From Ailurus styani (lineage: Eukaryota; Chordata; Mammalia; Carnivora; Ailuridae), in contig LNAC01000065.1 of NCBI GenBank assembly GCA_002007465.1, forward strand, positions 3,405,623 through 3,469,622: DNA of 64,000 nucleotides, read 5' to 3'. Below the pieces are notes generated by a model. It was not told the DNA's origin. It did not search any database and was given only the letters and a program-made list of their open reading frames with translations. A program made the translations under genes and the position numbers. Below, piece after piece: positions 22,681 through 35,631 of the stretch (positions are counted from its first letter, which is position 1; every line of letters starts with the position of its first letter).

Positions 22681-25486
22681 ATTTTGCTTCAGGAATATCA
22701 AGGCAGTAACACCTATGTTACAACTCTTGGTGATTATCAAAGACAAATCATGGATGTTTAGACTTCTATATATGGGTCACAGTACATCAAAATAATGGGT
22801 AAAAACATTTCCTATAGATTATTGGTGTCCTTAGTTTAATAACAGGTCAAATAAACACAGTTGTTTTTCAGAAGCCTTTAGATAAATACAAGTCGATACT
22901 CTTTTAGGACTTAAGAATTCCGACTTCTAAAATCCAACTAACAATGTTAGGAAAACATCAAGAGATATCAAAATAAAATATAATCGATTTAAATAATAAC
23001 TGGAAAATGTGGAAGATTTTATGCTCCAGAAATTGAAGTGGAAACTTTTCTATGGATTCATATAATTTTCAGATCATCTGGGTCCCGTTAGAATGGTATT
23101 AGTAAAGAACATATAGGTTTGCAACTACAACACATTTCAATTGAAATTCATTTCAAATGAAAGAAATACCATGTTTTACAAAAAATGTTAACTCTTTAGC
23201 TATAGTGCAGAAATTCAAATTCTTAAATGAAAACAAATATGCCGTACCCAAGATTTCCAATTTCATGTCTTATAGTAATTGCACCTGTAACTATAGAGTA
23301 CAATATAAATTGTATTTCTTAAAATGTATGTAAACCAATATAATTTCATTTTTATTATACAATACTTTCTAAAATTAGAATTTCAGATTTAAAATGTCAA
23401 AATATAAGACTTAAATCGTTAAAAAAACAACTCTCATGCAAATAAAAAGTGAGTCAAAGATATGTTTAACTCATTAAAGAGGGAACTGGCAGGCTGGCAA
23501 AGTTGGATCAGAGGAGGATTCAAAAAAGAATGCTGAAATAAGAGTATTAAATAGGTGTGAAATGGGACAATAAAGTTTTAATATTTGGGGGTTGTATTTT
23601 CTATAGGGTAGAAATTATTTACAACTCTGCCAGATCAAAACCATTTTCAACTTATCAGTTTGCTACAAGTTAATACCTAACTTCGCAGAGTCTGAACTTT
23701 AATCAATGGTAAATAGTAAGTCAAACTAAAGTATAATCCTCTAAACAGCTGACTAGTTAGCCAATGTTCCCATATGATAATGAAAGGACACAGCCATCCT
23801 TTTGCCTTATTTCCATATATCGGACAAGTTTTTCCTAACAAGGGTGTTTAAAAGAGCAGCAGCAGCAACAGCAACAACAAAAACACCCTCAAATTTGCAG
23901 TGGGTGTTTGAGAAATAAAAGTGAGATAACATATGAATATTTTATTAAAGAAGAGGGAGGTAATTAGGTCACTCCTTGCACCAGTTTTCTAGAGCTGAAG
24001 TCCTTGTTATTTGCAGATTGTAAACTAACATCTTTTCTCCCTTCCTCCCTCTCTTTTTATTTACTTTCAGAGGCTAGCCTCAGGCACAAGCCTCTATCAA
24101 TTACTGGCTTGTTGCTGGTCTTTACCAGACCAAAGCTAACTTTTTCTTTCTTAGTTTAAGATAATTTTTTTTAAAATTTTCATGCATCCACTTTATGTGG
24201 AATTCTGTCTTTCTGGTTAAAAAAAATCAGCTGTTATATGTAATCACTAATATTCTAATATAGATTCAACACATTTTATACTTTTTAACCATATACATTT
24301 AAAAATAAATTTTGTATGGTAAACATATTTGAGTACTCCTTCCCCCAAAGACAGCTCTTAGGATTCTTAAAAAAAAAAAATCTTTAACATCATTTGTAAT
24401 TCAATAAGTTTATATTTGTAACTATCCAAGCAGGTATGTATGTGTGTATGTATTTATTTATTTTTTAGGGACAACACATTCTTGTATCTATAAAAGAGAG
24501 ATTACAAGCTAAAGTGGAGTTGCTTACAATTAAACCAGTTTGGATCTCAACATCTACTGATTGCTTCCTGTTAGACTAATAATTTTTCTATTTCACAGTC
24601 CTTTGTAATTCAGGCTTACTTGAGGAGAATGGTTATTTTGATCTACTTCCTATTATTTAAAAGTTAAGGAATGGACAGCAAAATAGTTAGTGTCTGAAAA
24701 ATAGGCTTTTCCTGGGGATCAGTCTCTGTTCCATTCACTGTGAAGCAGAGTAGCCACCACAGGCCATTATTTCTAAGATGTGACCTCCTCAGGGCTTAGG
24801 AACCTCAATAATAATGTTTTGAGTAGTTAATCTTATGCTGAAGTAAGTGTATAGAAACTTTTCTGGCATCTCTGAAGAAGGAAATCTGGAAGCTGGTAGG
24901 GGCTCACTGCATGGGTGGCTCATTAAGTCTAGGAACAAGGCAGAAAGGTTATTGAGGTTATCAGATACTCTTTCCTCAATACCAGGTGTTTCACAGTTCC
25001 TTGTTCCCTAACATAGTCTGGTGGGGGCACCTGGGCCTGTACCCCTTTAAGGAATAGAGAATGGAACTTTTGCTCCTGGGGACTTTAAAAGATACTTTTA
25101 CAAGACTTTTCCCCAAATTCTGTCTCTGTCTCTCTGTGTCTCATTCTGACTCTCTGTCTCTCTGCATTTCTCTTTCAGTACTCAGTGAGGTTTCCAGACT
25201 CTCCTGGACACCGGAGGAGTCAACTAAAATTTGGTTTTCTTTTGTATACTTCTTCTTCCCATAGATACCAGACTTTATCTGGTCAGGATGAAATTTTTCT
25301 ATTACAGAAAAAAAAAATCTGCTTTCTCTTAGGTGATTCATGTCATGATGGTCTTAGAAGTCATCAAGGGAGTACTTTGGGTCACCTTTGGTACACCAAA
25401 TTATCCAGAATGGAGTCCATTTGGTTGAAAATAACTGAGCAGGGGTGGGGCTTCACTTTTCTGACTGTTGGACAGAGGATGCCCAT
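22681..25486. other. AT-rich unique sequence, no supported gene
   Basis: Short frames only. Small CAG/CAA tract at about 23856-23885 and CT-rich tract at 25125-25175. I recognise no repeats or exons. Confidence 0.4.
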
Positions 25487-25501
25487 AAAAGTGGGTCTTG
25501 T

Positions 25502-25662
25502 TGGGGGATTGTGTGGCTCAGTCCATTAAACATCTGACTCTTGATTTGGGTTCAGGTCATGATCTCAAGGTCGTGAGATCAAGCCCCGCATTGGGCAAAA
25601 GTCTGTTCAGGATTTTGCCTCCTTCTCCCTCTGTCTATCCCCCTGCCCTCCACCTTGCTCGT

Positions 25663-25700
<38 letters not shown>

Positions 25701-25729
25701 AAATAAATAAATAAATAAAATCTTTTTTA
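25502..25729 (+). mobile_element. CAN-SINE, older subfamily with long (CT)n
   Basis: Plus-strand copy with a CATCTGACTCTTGATTT head, a ~30-bp pure CT tract and an (AAAT)n tail. Perfect TSD AAAAGTGGGTCTTGT at 25487-25501 and 25730-25744. Confidence 0.92.
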
Positions 25730-25744
25730 AAAAGTGGGTCTTGT

Positions 25745-26430
25745 CTACACATGAAAATAGGCTATCTAGAAAAATTGTATGAAATCTTTACAGAAAACAT
25801 GTTAAGTGGTGGGAAGGGATAACAGAGGATAGAACAAGCAAACACAGAAGACAGGCTAGGTGTGATTCCTACTTGAAATGATGAGAGCCTTTTGAAGTGA
25901 AAACTCCTGAAGGAAGAGTTTTGGAATTGATATTTTTTCCATGAGATTTTTCCTGTAGCCTACCTATTCTCTGTCAAGATATGTTCTGCCAGGTCAGGCC
26001 AAGACTACACCAAAGTGTGGAAAGACCAAGAATGGTATTTGACACTTCAGAGGATACAGTGATGGGTCAATCATTTTGACCAGAGTCCATGGATTATCAT
26101 ACAATTGTTTTTAACACAGCGCTTTAAAAGCAATTAAAGTATTCCTTCTGCAAATTTAGGAGACCCAGTAAAAAAGGTCAAATACACATTTGAAGAGATT
26201 TAGACAAACATTTTAAAAAGGGCCATCACAGTAAACAAACATTTGAAAGAAAAGGAATTCAAATGTTGCTTCAGAAGAACAGAGGAGAGTGTGAGCTTGG
26301 AAGGGTCATGTCACCTAACGTAATCAAGGCAATCAACACTTTAAGAATATTTTTATTCTTGGAGTTTCTAACTTTTAGAATATAGGACATAATAAAGTTC
26401 CGTGGGTTAGGAAAGCTTCTTTCGTTAGCA
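25745..26430. other. Unique sequence, nothing recognised
   Basis: No repeat or exon signal. Confidence 0.4.
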
Positions 26431-26434
26431 TCAC

Positions 26435-26610
26435 TTACTGGCAGTGAGAACTTCAGTAAGTTATATAACCTCTCTGTGCCTCTGTTTCTTTCATGATATA
26501 CAGCTTTGCATATCTTAGAGGGTTTAGAGAGACTGGATGAGTTTTTAGATACATGAAGCTTAGAACAGTCAGTACCAGACGCACAGTAGGTGATTGACAA
26601 ATGTTACCTT
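26435..26610 (+). mobile_element. MIR
   Basis: Plus-strand MIR: TAACCTCTCTGTGCCTCTGT, then TAGAACAGTCAGTACCAGAC and a CAGTAGGTGATTGACAAATG end. Confidence 0.8.
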
Positions 26611-26619
26611 TTACTATTT

Positions 26620-27110
26620 TAAAGGTTCATTCTGACATGAACATGAATGATGATCCTCCAGTCTAGTGGACCAACTCGTGCTCAGGCGTGTGTGGTCAAC
26701 CCACAAGGTCATCTGGGAAGTGGGGAGGACCCAGAACCCAATGGAGCAGTAGGCTTAGAGTGTTGGGCTTCCTGGCTTTTTATACCTATTTTTTTCAAAG
26801 GTGGTGCAATCTGTATAATCAGGTAAATACCATTGATCATCTTTTATTTCACCCATGAAAATTATTTTCTACATATAGTCAATCTTAATAACAGATATTC
26901 TGGTACAGATTGTGACAATGGCATTTGAAATGGACTCCTCTGTCATGTAGATTTCTGAATGGGGGTCTTCCAATCACTAATAAGCTACTATGGGGATATA
27001 AATTAAAATTAAGCTACACATACATCAAACTGCTTATGCTTAAAATAAATTAGCATACAGATAATTTGACTTCTCAGTAAGTATGGAGTGAAGTTTAAGA
27101 CACAAATCAA
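26620..27110. other. Unique sequence, nothing recognised
   Basis: No repeat or exon signal. Confidence 0.4.
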
Positions 27111-27129
27111 CTCTGACATCTTGCTTCTT

Positions 27130-27306
27130 TTTTTTTTTTTAAGGTTTTATTTATTTATTTGTTAGAGAGAAAGCACAAGCAGGGGGAGAGGTAGAAGCAG
27201 GTTCCCCATTGAGCCGGGTGCCCAATATGGGGTTCCATCCCAGGACCCCGGGATCATGACCTGAGTCAAAGGCAGACACTTAACCGACTGAGCGACCCAG
27301 GCACCA
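27130..27306 (-). mobile_element. CAN-SINE
   Basis: Minus-strand copy with T-run and TTTATTTATTT tail end at left and GACTGAGCGACCCAGGC head at right. Imperfect TSD CTGACMTCTTRCYTTCT around 27112-27128 and 27307-27322. Confidence 0.88.
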
Positions 27307-27841
27307 CTGACCTCTTACCTTCTAATTCCTCTGTCACACTAGACTACTGGAATGTTTATAAAGCAAAACCTGCACTTAATATTTTCATCATTTTTCACCT
27401 TACCAATAAAGCTGCATTGATTTAACTTAGGTATCAGGATGATATTAAAAAAGTAAAATATTATTACAGAAGATAGTTTATGTGATAGGAATCAACCACG
27501 TGAACCTTATTAAGAATTCTAAATCTCAATCTATCAAAGTAACAATTTTTTGTATTTCTGTGGAAAATTCTCTTAAACAGAATGATTAAGTCAAACTTAA
27601 AAAAATGTGGTATGACACAAATAGAAGTATTCTTCTTCTGAGAAAAGAGACTTTGAGACTTGAGAAGGCAGCTTTGAAAATACAGAAGCAGAAATTCACA
27701 GAATATTCCTCCCTTGCTTAAAATACTTTATGGAGATGAAACATAAATGAAAAATTTTAAAGAAATTTAAGTGAAAAAATGAAAAAAATAGAGATTCTTA
27801 AATATAAAAAAGTTAATAAATTTTTAAACTTTAAGACAGTT

Positions 27842-27962
27842 TTAAATTTTCAAAAATTTATTTATTTATTTAAATAATCTCTATACCCCACATGGGACTT
27901 GAATTCACAATCACGAGATCAATAGTTGCATGCCCCTCCAACTGAGCCAGCCAGGTGCCCCA
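27842..27962 (-). mobile_element. Short carnivore tRNA-type SINE variant
   Basis: About 115 bp: an (ATTT)n end, TAATCTCTATACCCCACATG, GGACTTGAATTCACAATCACGAGATC, and a GAGCCAGCCAGGTGCCCC head. It lacks the CT-rich middle of the longer CAN-SINEs, so it is either a distinct short subfamily or an internal deletion. Flanks ACAGTTTTAAATTT and ACAGCTTTAGGTTT may be a decayed TSD. Confidence 0.7.
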
Positions 27963-28580
27963 GAACAGCTTTAGGTTTATAGAAAAGATAGTATAGAGAG
28001 TTCCAATATACCCCCACCTAATTTCCCTATTATTAACGTCTTACCTAGTGTGGTACATTTGTTACAATTAATGAACCAATTTTGATACATTATTATTAAT
28101 TAAAGCCCATACTTTATTCAAATTTCCTTAGCTTTTAACCTAATGTCCTTTTGTCTGTTCCAAAAGACTGCATTACATTTAGCCATCATGTCTCCTTTAG
28201 GCTCCTCTTGAATGTGACAGCTTCTCAAACTTTTATTGTTTTTGATGCCATGACAGTTTTGAGTAGCATAATTCAGGTATTTTGTAGAACGTCCCTCAAT
28301 TCAATTCGGGTTAGTCTGAAATCTTTCTCATGATTAGACTGGTGCTATGGGTTTTGGGGAGGAAGATAAAGTGCCATTTCATCACATCATGACAAGGGTA
28401 CATACCACCAACATGGGTTATCACTACTGTTACTGACCTTGATCACCTGGCTCAGATTGTGTTTGTCAGGTTTCTCCAGTGCAAAGTTACCTCCCCTCCC
28501 CCACCCACCCCCTGCCAACCCTTTCCATATTGGACTTTCTGCAAGGAAGTTATTAAGCCCAACCTATGTTTAAGGAATGG
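27963..28580 (-). mobile_element. Old L1 3'UTR-like sequence
   Basis: Minus-strand L1M-type 3'UTR: CAATATACCCCCACCTAATT, TTAGCCATCATGTCTCCTTTAGGCT (landmark split), GCTATGGGTTTTGGGGAGGA and ATCACTACTGTTACTGACCT. No frame remains. A C-rich run lies at about 28488-28513. Confidence 0.6.
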
Positions 28581-29294
28581 GGAGAGAATCTTAAACTTTT
28601 AAAACTATAAACTTTTAAGCTAAAAGTAATGCAGAAAACCAAGAAAATGTACATACTGAAAGAAATGCCTATATGCACTATTTAGTAGCTTAGTTTTTTT
28701 TTACCTGTGAATATATTATGAACATATTTTTATGCCAATAAATGTCTCTGCAACATGATGGCAACAGCTGTGGTTCTTCCATGGTGCTAATACACCATCA
28801 TCCATTCAGCTGTCCACTGTTGGCTGTGTAAATAGACTCTCGGAACAGTAAAGCCCAAGGACATGGGTGTGCAGAGCAACTTGGGAGAAGGCTGTTTGTT
28901 GTCATTAATTTTTTGAGTCTTCATAGGACTATGATACACAGAAAGTCATCTATTTCCTAATTCTATTCTCTTAATGGGGAAAAACATAAGACCATAAGAT
29001 AAGATTTAGAATGTACTTAATACATTTCGAGATGTTTCATAGATGCAGAGAAGACATAGGCTAATCCCCAATATTGTAAGGAAAATTATGTGAAACTTCA
29101 AAATAGGTAAAGGAGATTATTCAGTGTTTTTTCCCATGCAGTGCTAGTCTTCTACTAACTGAGTCATTTACAACTCTGGAGGACAGAGTTTAACTTATAG
29201 ATTTTTGTCAGGTAGATATACAAATAATTTCTGTCTAGTGGAGCAGATAACCTCTGTTGGTAATTAACCAGTTTTAATTCTAACCCAGTAATCT
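28580..29294. other. Unique sequence, nothing recognised
   Basis: AT-rich, no repeat or exon signal. Confidence 0.4.
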
Positions 29295-29311
29295 TATCCT
29301 AACATTTTCTT

Positions 29312-29765
29312 TCTTTTTATTTTTTTANNNNNNNNNNNNNNNNNNNNNNNNNNNNNNNNNNNNNNNNNNNNNNNNNNNNNNNNNNNNNNNNNNNNNNNNN
29401 NNNNNNNNNNNNNNNNNNNNNNNNNNNNNNNNNNNNNNNNNNNNNNNNNNNNNNNNNNNNNNNNNNNNNNNNNNNNNNNNNNNNNNNNNNNNNNNNNNNN
29501 NNNNNNNNNNNNNNNNNNNNNNNNNNNNNNNNNNNNNNNNNNNNNNNNNNNNNNNNNNNNNNNNNNNNNNNNNNNNNNNNNNNNNNNNNNNNNNNNNNNN
29601 NNNNNNNNNNNNNNNNNNNNNNNNNNNNNNNNNNCAGGCAGAGAGAGGAGGAAGCAGGCTCCCTACCAAGCAGACAGCCCAATGTGGGCCTCGATCCCAG
29701 GACCCCGAGATCATGACCTGAGCCAAAGGCAGAGGTTTTAACCCACTGAGCCATCCAGGTGCCCC
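29312..29765 (-). mobile_element. CAN-SINE interrupted by an assembly gap
   Basis: The head half of a young minus-strand SINE is visible at 29635-29764, and its T-rich tail begins before the gap. A TSD TATCYTAACATTTTCTT (29295-29311 and 29766-29782) encloses both, so the Ns lie inside the SINE. Confidence 0.88.
29328..29634. other. Assembly gap, 307 N
   Basis: Run of N. The surrounding SINE is normally about 200 bp and 130 bp is present, so only roughly 60-80 bp should be missing. The stated gap length is probably an estimate. Apparent open frames across it are meaningless. Confidence 0.95.
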
Positions 29766-29782
29766 TATCTTAACATTTTCTT

Positions 29783-30233
29783 GTTAAATTGCCTACATAA
29801 ACCTTTTCAAATGATCTCTGGATGAGTTTTGACATCTTACTGTTTTTCTCATTAAATAATGAGTTAATAAAATCTTTTAACATGTGTTCATTCTGTATTT
29901 GCTTGAGAGCCATGATTAGCCTTTTTAAAATTATATTTTAACAATACTATATAATAAAAGTTGTTTTTGCTTATATTTCAGCACTACTTTAAGAGCCTGA
30001 AATGTGTCATGATTATGATGTTCCAGCAGAATATTAATTGCCTTTTATGCAATTGTCTATATAATCTAATAGCATAATATTACGGGATATATTCTTATTT
30101 AATGGATACTTAATTGAAAAACTGTTAACCTGATTCTCTGCTTAATCAGAATTTTTTATTCCCTACCTATTTGTGAAAATATGAGTTTACTATATTCAGA
30201 AAATGCAGTTGGAATAAACTTCAGATGCTAAAA
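29783..30233. other. AT-rich unique sequence
   Basis: Nothing recognised. Confidence 0.4.
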
Positions 30234-30249
30234 TTGTTAGGCAAATCTT

Positions 30250-30455
30250 TTTTTTTTTTTAAAGATTTTATTTATTCACCTGGCACAGAGAGAGAGACTA
30301 CAAGTAGGCAGAGAGGCAGGCAGAGAGAGAGGAAAGAGGAGGAAGCAGGCTCCCCCCTGAGCAGAGAGCCCGATGTGGGCCTCGATCCCAGGACCCTGGG
30401 ATCATGACCTGAGCCGAAGGCAGCGGCTTTAACCCACTGAGCCACCCAGGCGCCC
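30250..30455 (-). mobile_element. CAN-SINE, young
   Basis: Near-consensus minus-strand copy of the GGTTAAAGCC type. Perfect 16-bp TSD TTGTTAGGCAAATCTT at 30234-30249 and 30456-30471, so a recent insertion. Confidence 0.95.
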
Positions 30456-30517
30456 TTGTTAGGCAAATCTTAACAACAGTGTTGGATCTGATTTTTCTAC
30501 TAGGGCCTGGCTTTACT

Positions 30518-30736
30518 CAGGAGTTAGCAAACTGTGGTCTATGGTTCAAATCTGGCCTGTCACTTATTTAGTTAATAAAGTTTTATTGGCTCGCAGCCAC
30601 ATTCATTCTGTATATTGTGTATGTGGCTGTTTTTGTGTTGCAACTACAAGGTGGGTAGTTGCAACAGAGACTGTGGCTTGTGAAGTCTAAAATAATTACT
30701 ATCTGGCTTCTAACAGAAAAAGTTTGCTGATCCTTG
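30518..30736. mobile_element. Non-autonomous hAT (Charlie-like) DNA transposon
   Basis: 219 bp with terminal repeats CAGGAGTTAGCAAACT and AGTTTGCTGATCCTTG (diverged inverted copies) and internal landmarks TAATAAAGTTTTATTGGC, GCAGCCACATTCATTC and GTAGTTGCAACAGAGACTGT. Flanked by 8-bp TSDs GCTTTACT (30510-30517) and GCTTTACC (30737-30744), the size expected for hAT. No coding capacity. Confidence 0.85.
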
Positions 30737-30744
30737 GCTTTACC

Positions 30745-33700
30745 TATTCTAGGGTATGGCTTTCTGTATACTTGGGTGATGTTCTACTTTACTAACATAA
30801 AGGATATTGGACAGCAAAATACCATATAACGGCAATAGCTATTTTTCTGTTTTGCAATGGAAATGCTTTAAAAAACCTATTTCACCTCTAATATTTTATT
30901 GATCAACATACATATTTATTATACTTATTAAATAAATATACTTTGAACTTCTCATTCATGAGCTAGTCTTATGTAATCAAGCTTTCTAAAATATTTGCAT
31001 TATACTGTTGACAATTGGTTCTGAGTCATAAAATATTTTAATAGTTCAGTCTGGCAAATAATTGCTTGCCTTAGGCATATAATGGTCTCTGCAGAGTGAG
31101 GAGCAAAGAATATTTCTGTCATTTTATCCTAGGCCTACTTCATGATGAAGCGATATAAAATAATAAAATTTTAGTGATATTTGTAAAGTGTGTTTTCAAA
31201 CAGAAGAGACCAGATTTCATGTTAGTTCAAGAAAAGAGGAGAAATATGTTTTCGTACATTGCCTGTAGAACATCTTTTATTCCATGAATTAGTGATTTTC
31301 AGAAAGGAAAACTTGAGGCATTCTGTAATTAAGAGAAGGCAATTTCTGAAAATGCCATGTCTTTGAAATCCAGATAATACTGATGGTAACTTGATTAATT
31401 TCCAAACTCACTAAGCCAACTTCTGTCTACAATTCTTTCTTCCAATTTTTTTTTTTTAATTTATAAGTGGATCTGCTGGCTCCTGTCCTTTAATCTATTG
31501 AAATGTTCCCATTCTCAGTTCTGGGCTACGTGCCTTTTCAACAGATGCTCACTGAGAGTTTCCTGGGGTGCCAGGGGGTTGAGTGGTGTTTACAGATAGA
31601 GTAAACAAGAGGATAACAGGGAAAGGACCTGGCTATACTTATCTTGCTGTCTGACCGGAACCCTGAAAGTGGTAGACACCTAACATGCATTTATTGAGGA
31701 TGACACAGGGCACCTGCAAGGAGCTCATGCGTGTTAAGAGGCTGCTCCTGACTCGGATTATGTTTCCCAGCTGCTAGGTAGTTCCCGCAGCTGTAGGCTT
31801 CCAGGGCTCTCTATCACAGAGCCCTCTCTCTATCCTCCAGGGTCACGGAGGAATCATCACAGTGGATTTCTAACTTGCGTTAGCTTCACTGTGTCTTTTT
31901 TTCACACCCTCAGAGGCTGCTGGTGGGAAGCTAAGAGGTCATCCCAGGATACTAGCTCTAAATCCGTGATTTAGAGAGTTAGTTGGATTTATATAACTTC
32001 CCAGCACATGCTTGCTATGTGGGCCCCATAACTAATGATTTCTTGCTTATTCCTTCCAAGCCAGAGCCTTGAAGTTAGATGGGAGTTTTCTTGATAATTC
32101 AGTCACACAGGTGACTGGGATTTTGTGAGATTGAGCACAGCAGCTTTTAAGGCCGGTCAGCTTCGGACAAATTCAGAGGTATAGGAGGAGCCTCCCATCA
32201 CTCTCTATTGCCCACTGTATGCCGTCTTAGACTGACATTCTGGGTCTTGACTTTTCTGTGCTCACGGAGAAGGAATTGGGGAGTTCCAAAATTGGAAATG
32301 GAGGAAGCACTTCATTGCCTTTAGGAGTTCAAGAGAGGAGGCTCATTCTGTGCCTGTCAATGCTCTGCTGACCGTGGGATGTGGCTGAGTTCATCCTATC
32401 CGTGTTGTAAAATCAGATCCTATTTTTCTTTGCCTCATTGGGAAAGTGAGGCAATGCTTTTCTAAGTAATTGTTGAAAAAAATCATTAGGGTAATTAAGA
32501 TAATCTTTGTTTAAAGAAGCAAATGTGGGAGCTGTAATCAGAATCATGCTAATGGATTAAGGAAGAAACCTGAGACAAATATCCTACTTTCTCTGATTCC
32601 CATTCTGGTAATCCTCTTATTTTTCATTGCCTAGTGACACGGTTCACTTGTTGTTGACTTGATGTGTCCTTTGTTTCTATCGATGGTTAACCTATGAAAT
32701 AGGACACTTAGGTCCAGTTCATGAAGGACCCGACCTTTGACTTTGCTTCAGAACATTTCTCAGGAATGAATATATCCAAAATTAGGGTTTTTTCTGTGTT
32801 GGTACAGGAATAGTTAATCATCAAGTCTTTAAATTTTAAATTTCAATTTTAAAATCTCTTCTCTTTCTCATTCATGGACATGTATGTTTATAGAGGTTAA
32901 AATAATGACCATAAAGGAATTTTAATGTTATGCTGTAAATGATACTTGAACTTGACAATAACAAAACCTAAATTACACAAGAAGCAAAAATGGAATGACA
33001 GGTAATTTTCTAAAGTCAATGATATAGACCAGCCCTAAATCGAAGGTTATTCAGATAAGGGGAACTTGGCAGGCTTGCAGACACTGTGTTTGAGTTTTGT
33101 TCCTGTCGGAGAACTCTCTGAGAGGTGCCAGGTTTAATGGAATTTAGATAAAGACATTCTCATTTCAGCCAAAAGTTGAACATTCTTCTGTGTCTGATTT
33201 ATCCCTGTAATATTGCCAAGTCTGATAGGATTTCAGAAACTCTTCAACCTTTCTAACAGTCTCAGTTCCTGAGTAAGCTGTCACAGCATCTCAACCTGGG
33301 GGTTAGGAGAAAATAAGGAGAATCATACTTGCTCCAGGCAGGTGAACTTGAGAGGTGCCAAATAATGGAAATTTCTAGTGAAATACAAGAGCAAAAGTGA
33401 ATCAGCTGACACAGGTGAATTTAGGTAGCTTCAGTGGGTTGCTATTTAAGGAGTCCAAAAAAAGCCCTTATCCTAGCTCTAGAATCTTTCTCTCACTGCC
33501 CCTGGATCAATTAGAGATTTGTAAAATAGAGCGTAAGTAAAAAAAAAAAAGCTATTAATATTTCACGTGAGTCGGTTGACTAGCTTTCTCTTGCAATGTT
33601 GCAGCCTATTAACAGCAGGCCCCTACAGGACCCATGCAGAGGATGATGAAGACTAAAAAGGGACTGAAGTGGGGCAGTTCATGGCAGGAAGCTTGAGTAG

Positions 33701-33790
33701 ATTGCTGCATTGTGGGGTGGGTGCTTTGGAGAAAAGGGAAAATGGAAAAGGCTTCAGGTGAAGAGTTCAAAGCTCCCTGTTTGGACTCTT
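30745..33790. other. Unique sequence, no supported gene
   Basis: The longest stretch without recognised repeats. It is AT-rich to 31440 and more balanced from 31470 to 32420. A stretch at 32440-32720 is dense in TAAT cores and SOX/TCF-like CTTTGTTT motifs (see findings). Poly-A run at 33540-33552. Confidence 0.4.
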
Positions 33791-33794
33791 GGTC

Positions 33795-33945
33795 CTCGAA
33801 ATGCGGTGTGTGTGGATCAAGGGCAGCAAGAGCACCCAGGTGCATGTCAGAAATGCAAGACCCGGATCTGCTGAGTCAGAATGGGCATTTATCCAGATCC
33901 CCACGTAAGTCAGATGTCCGCTAACGTTTAAGAAGCACTGGTCTT
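33795..33945 (+). mobile_element. MER5A-like hAT fragment
   Basis: Contains CATGTCAGAAATGCAAGACC, CTGAGTCAGAATGGGCATTT, CCAGATCCCCACGTAAGTC and the end TTTAAGAAGCACTGG, matching the order of a MER5A-type element. The left end is eroded. The open frame 33712-33924 is a reading through it. Confidence 0.65.
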
Positions 33946-35620
33946 GCTTGCTTCCTTTGTCAAGGGTTTTTTCAAGCAAAATGGGCTTCTGTGTTCTCCC
34001 CGAGGTCACTGATAGGCTTTTAGGACACCCTCTCAAGCACATGGATTCACTGGCCAAATGAAGAGTTGGATTCACTTTGCAGCACTGTCATTTCTCTTAG
34101 CTGCCGTTTTAGCAGAGAGAAAAGAAGTTAAAACTTGTCTATTGCTATGGATAAAGGTGTTTGTGAACTGCCAGAAGGAAGAGTCAATACCTGTTAGGGA
34201 CCAAATCATGTCCTAAGAGAGAGTTAAATCATGGTTATAAAGAGGTAGGAATTTCCAAAACTAGAAAATTTAGAGGTGAAATGTGACAGAGTTCAAGTCT
34301 TTATCATCATAAAACCTTAGGAAGATTATTGACTCTATTGGGCAGTTTTAATATTTTTTAGGTTTTATAGGAGATTTGGAAAATTTTGCGTCAGGAATAA
34401 CTTCTAAAATGTGAAGGAAAAGCTAGTTTTTAAAAGACCATTTTCAATACCAAGACACAACATTAGATCCAGCTGAAGAGTATTATGAAAAGCCTACGTT
34501 GTAAACAGTTTCTTCATGGCAGGTTCTGATGGCAGAAGTGAGACCATTCTTGATCAGGCTGGCAGCAGAGCCAGATGAGAAGCTAGAGCAGATGTTTACT
34601 GGGGTGTAGCTGGAGGAGAAGGAGCTATCAGTAAGCATTAGGGTAATGCCACCATCAATCTGATTCAGAGTCTATGGAACCAGTGTTTTATATCAGGGAC
34701 CCTGCTAGGTATGTTAGAGATAATTGCATAACCTTTTCCTGCCCTCCAGTTGTTCAAGTGAAGACAATTAACCATATACAAGCCAGGTGATGGTAAGTGC
34801 CATAATGAAGGAACATGAAGATTTTGTGCTTTATCAGAATTAAAAAAAAAGTGAAAGCAGATAGAAATAATTGAAGTGAGGGTTGGGGGAGTTGACCTCA
34901 TGGTATTTGGGATATGTAATTAAGATTTGTCTCAGTATCTGGCCCTCTTTTGAGCCCTACAAGAACTTTCTAGTTTGCTACCCAATACCTATAAACAAAT
35001 TGGCTTCTTGCAAAAAACATCAGCTGCTGTCCTATTAAAATTCCTCTTTTGCTTTGATTCCTTGTTGTGTCTTGGTTCCCAAGACTTGGTGGTGGTTTAA
35101 TAAGATGATTCTTAAATGTTTGAATGCTTTGCATAATGTTTAACTTTAACATGATCTATGAAAATAAAAATGAGCAACTCTCGCCCTTACACTGTACTTA
35201 GTTGATTAATTGATTTGGGGCTTACTACTCTTAAGTTGCCAATAGAAATAGTTGTTTGAGAGCAGAGCTGGCCTCTGGAAACTTTTAGAAATCAATGAAG
35301 ACTTATAGCCTCATCCCTATTACTTGGGATTTGTGCAGAGCCCCTAAATCCTTAAAGCCTCCCAAGCTCAGGTACCCCATTTTCCTGGAAAAAAAAAATC
35401 CTTGACCCTTGCTTCATGTACATCTAGATTTTCTTATGCTACAATCCACTGCAGCTCTCTTAACCAGGCTCTTTTCCTCTTTCCATCATCAAAGCCTAGC
35501 TGCTCTGGGTTTCATTTCTGTTAGTTACAGATTAATTTTTTTCTGATTTTATAAGCTAAGATAGTATGATAACTGTTATTGTTGCTTTTCCTTTCAGATA
35601 ACATAATTACATTTAACTAT
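33945..35620. other. Unique sequence; possible ancient repeat at about 34690-34800
   Basis: The phrase CCCTGCTAGGTATGTTAGAGATA...TTCCTGCCCTCC resembles an old mammalian interspersed repeat ('size-ordered tumour-like' spread motifs of L2/L3 age). The family is uncertain. Nothing else is recognised. Confidence 0.3.
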
Positions 35621-35631
35621 CATTTATATTT

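Noticed and set aside
29317..29754. Long open frames across the N run
   Set aside because: They are created by reading Ns. The flanks are SINE.
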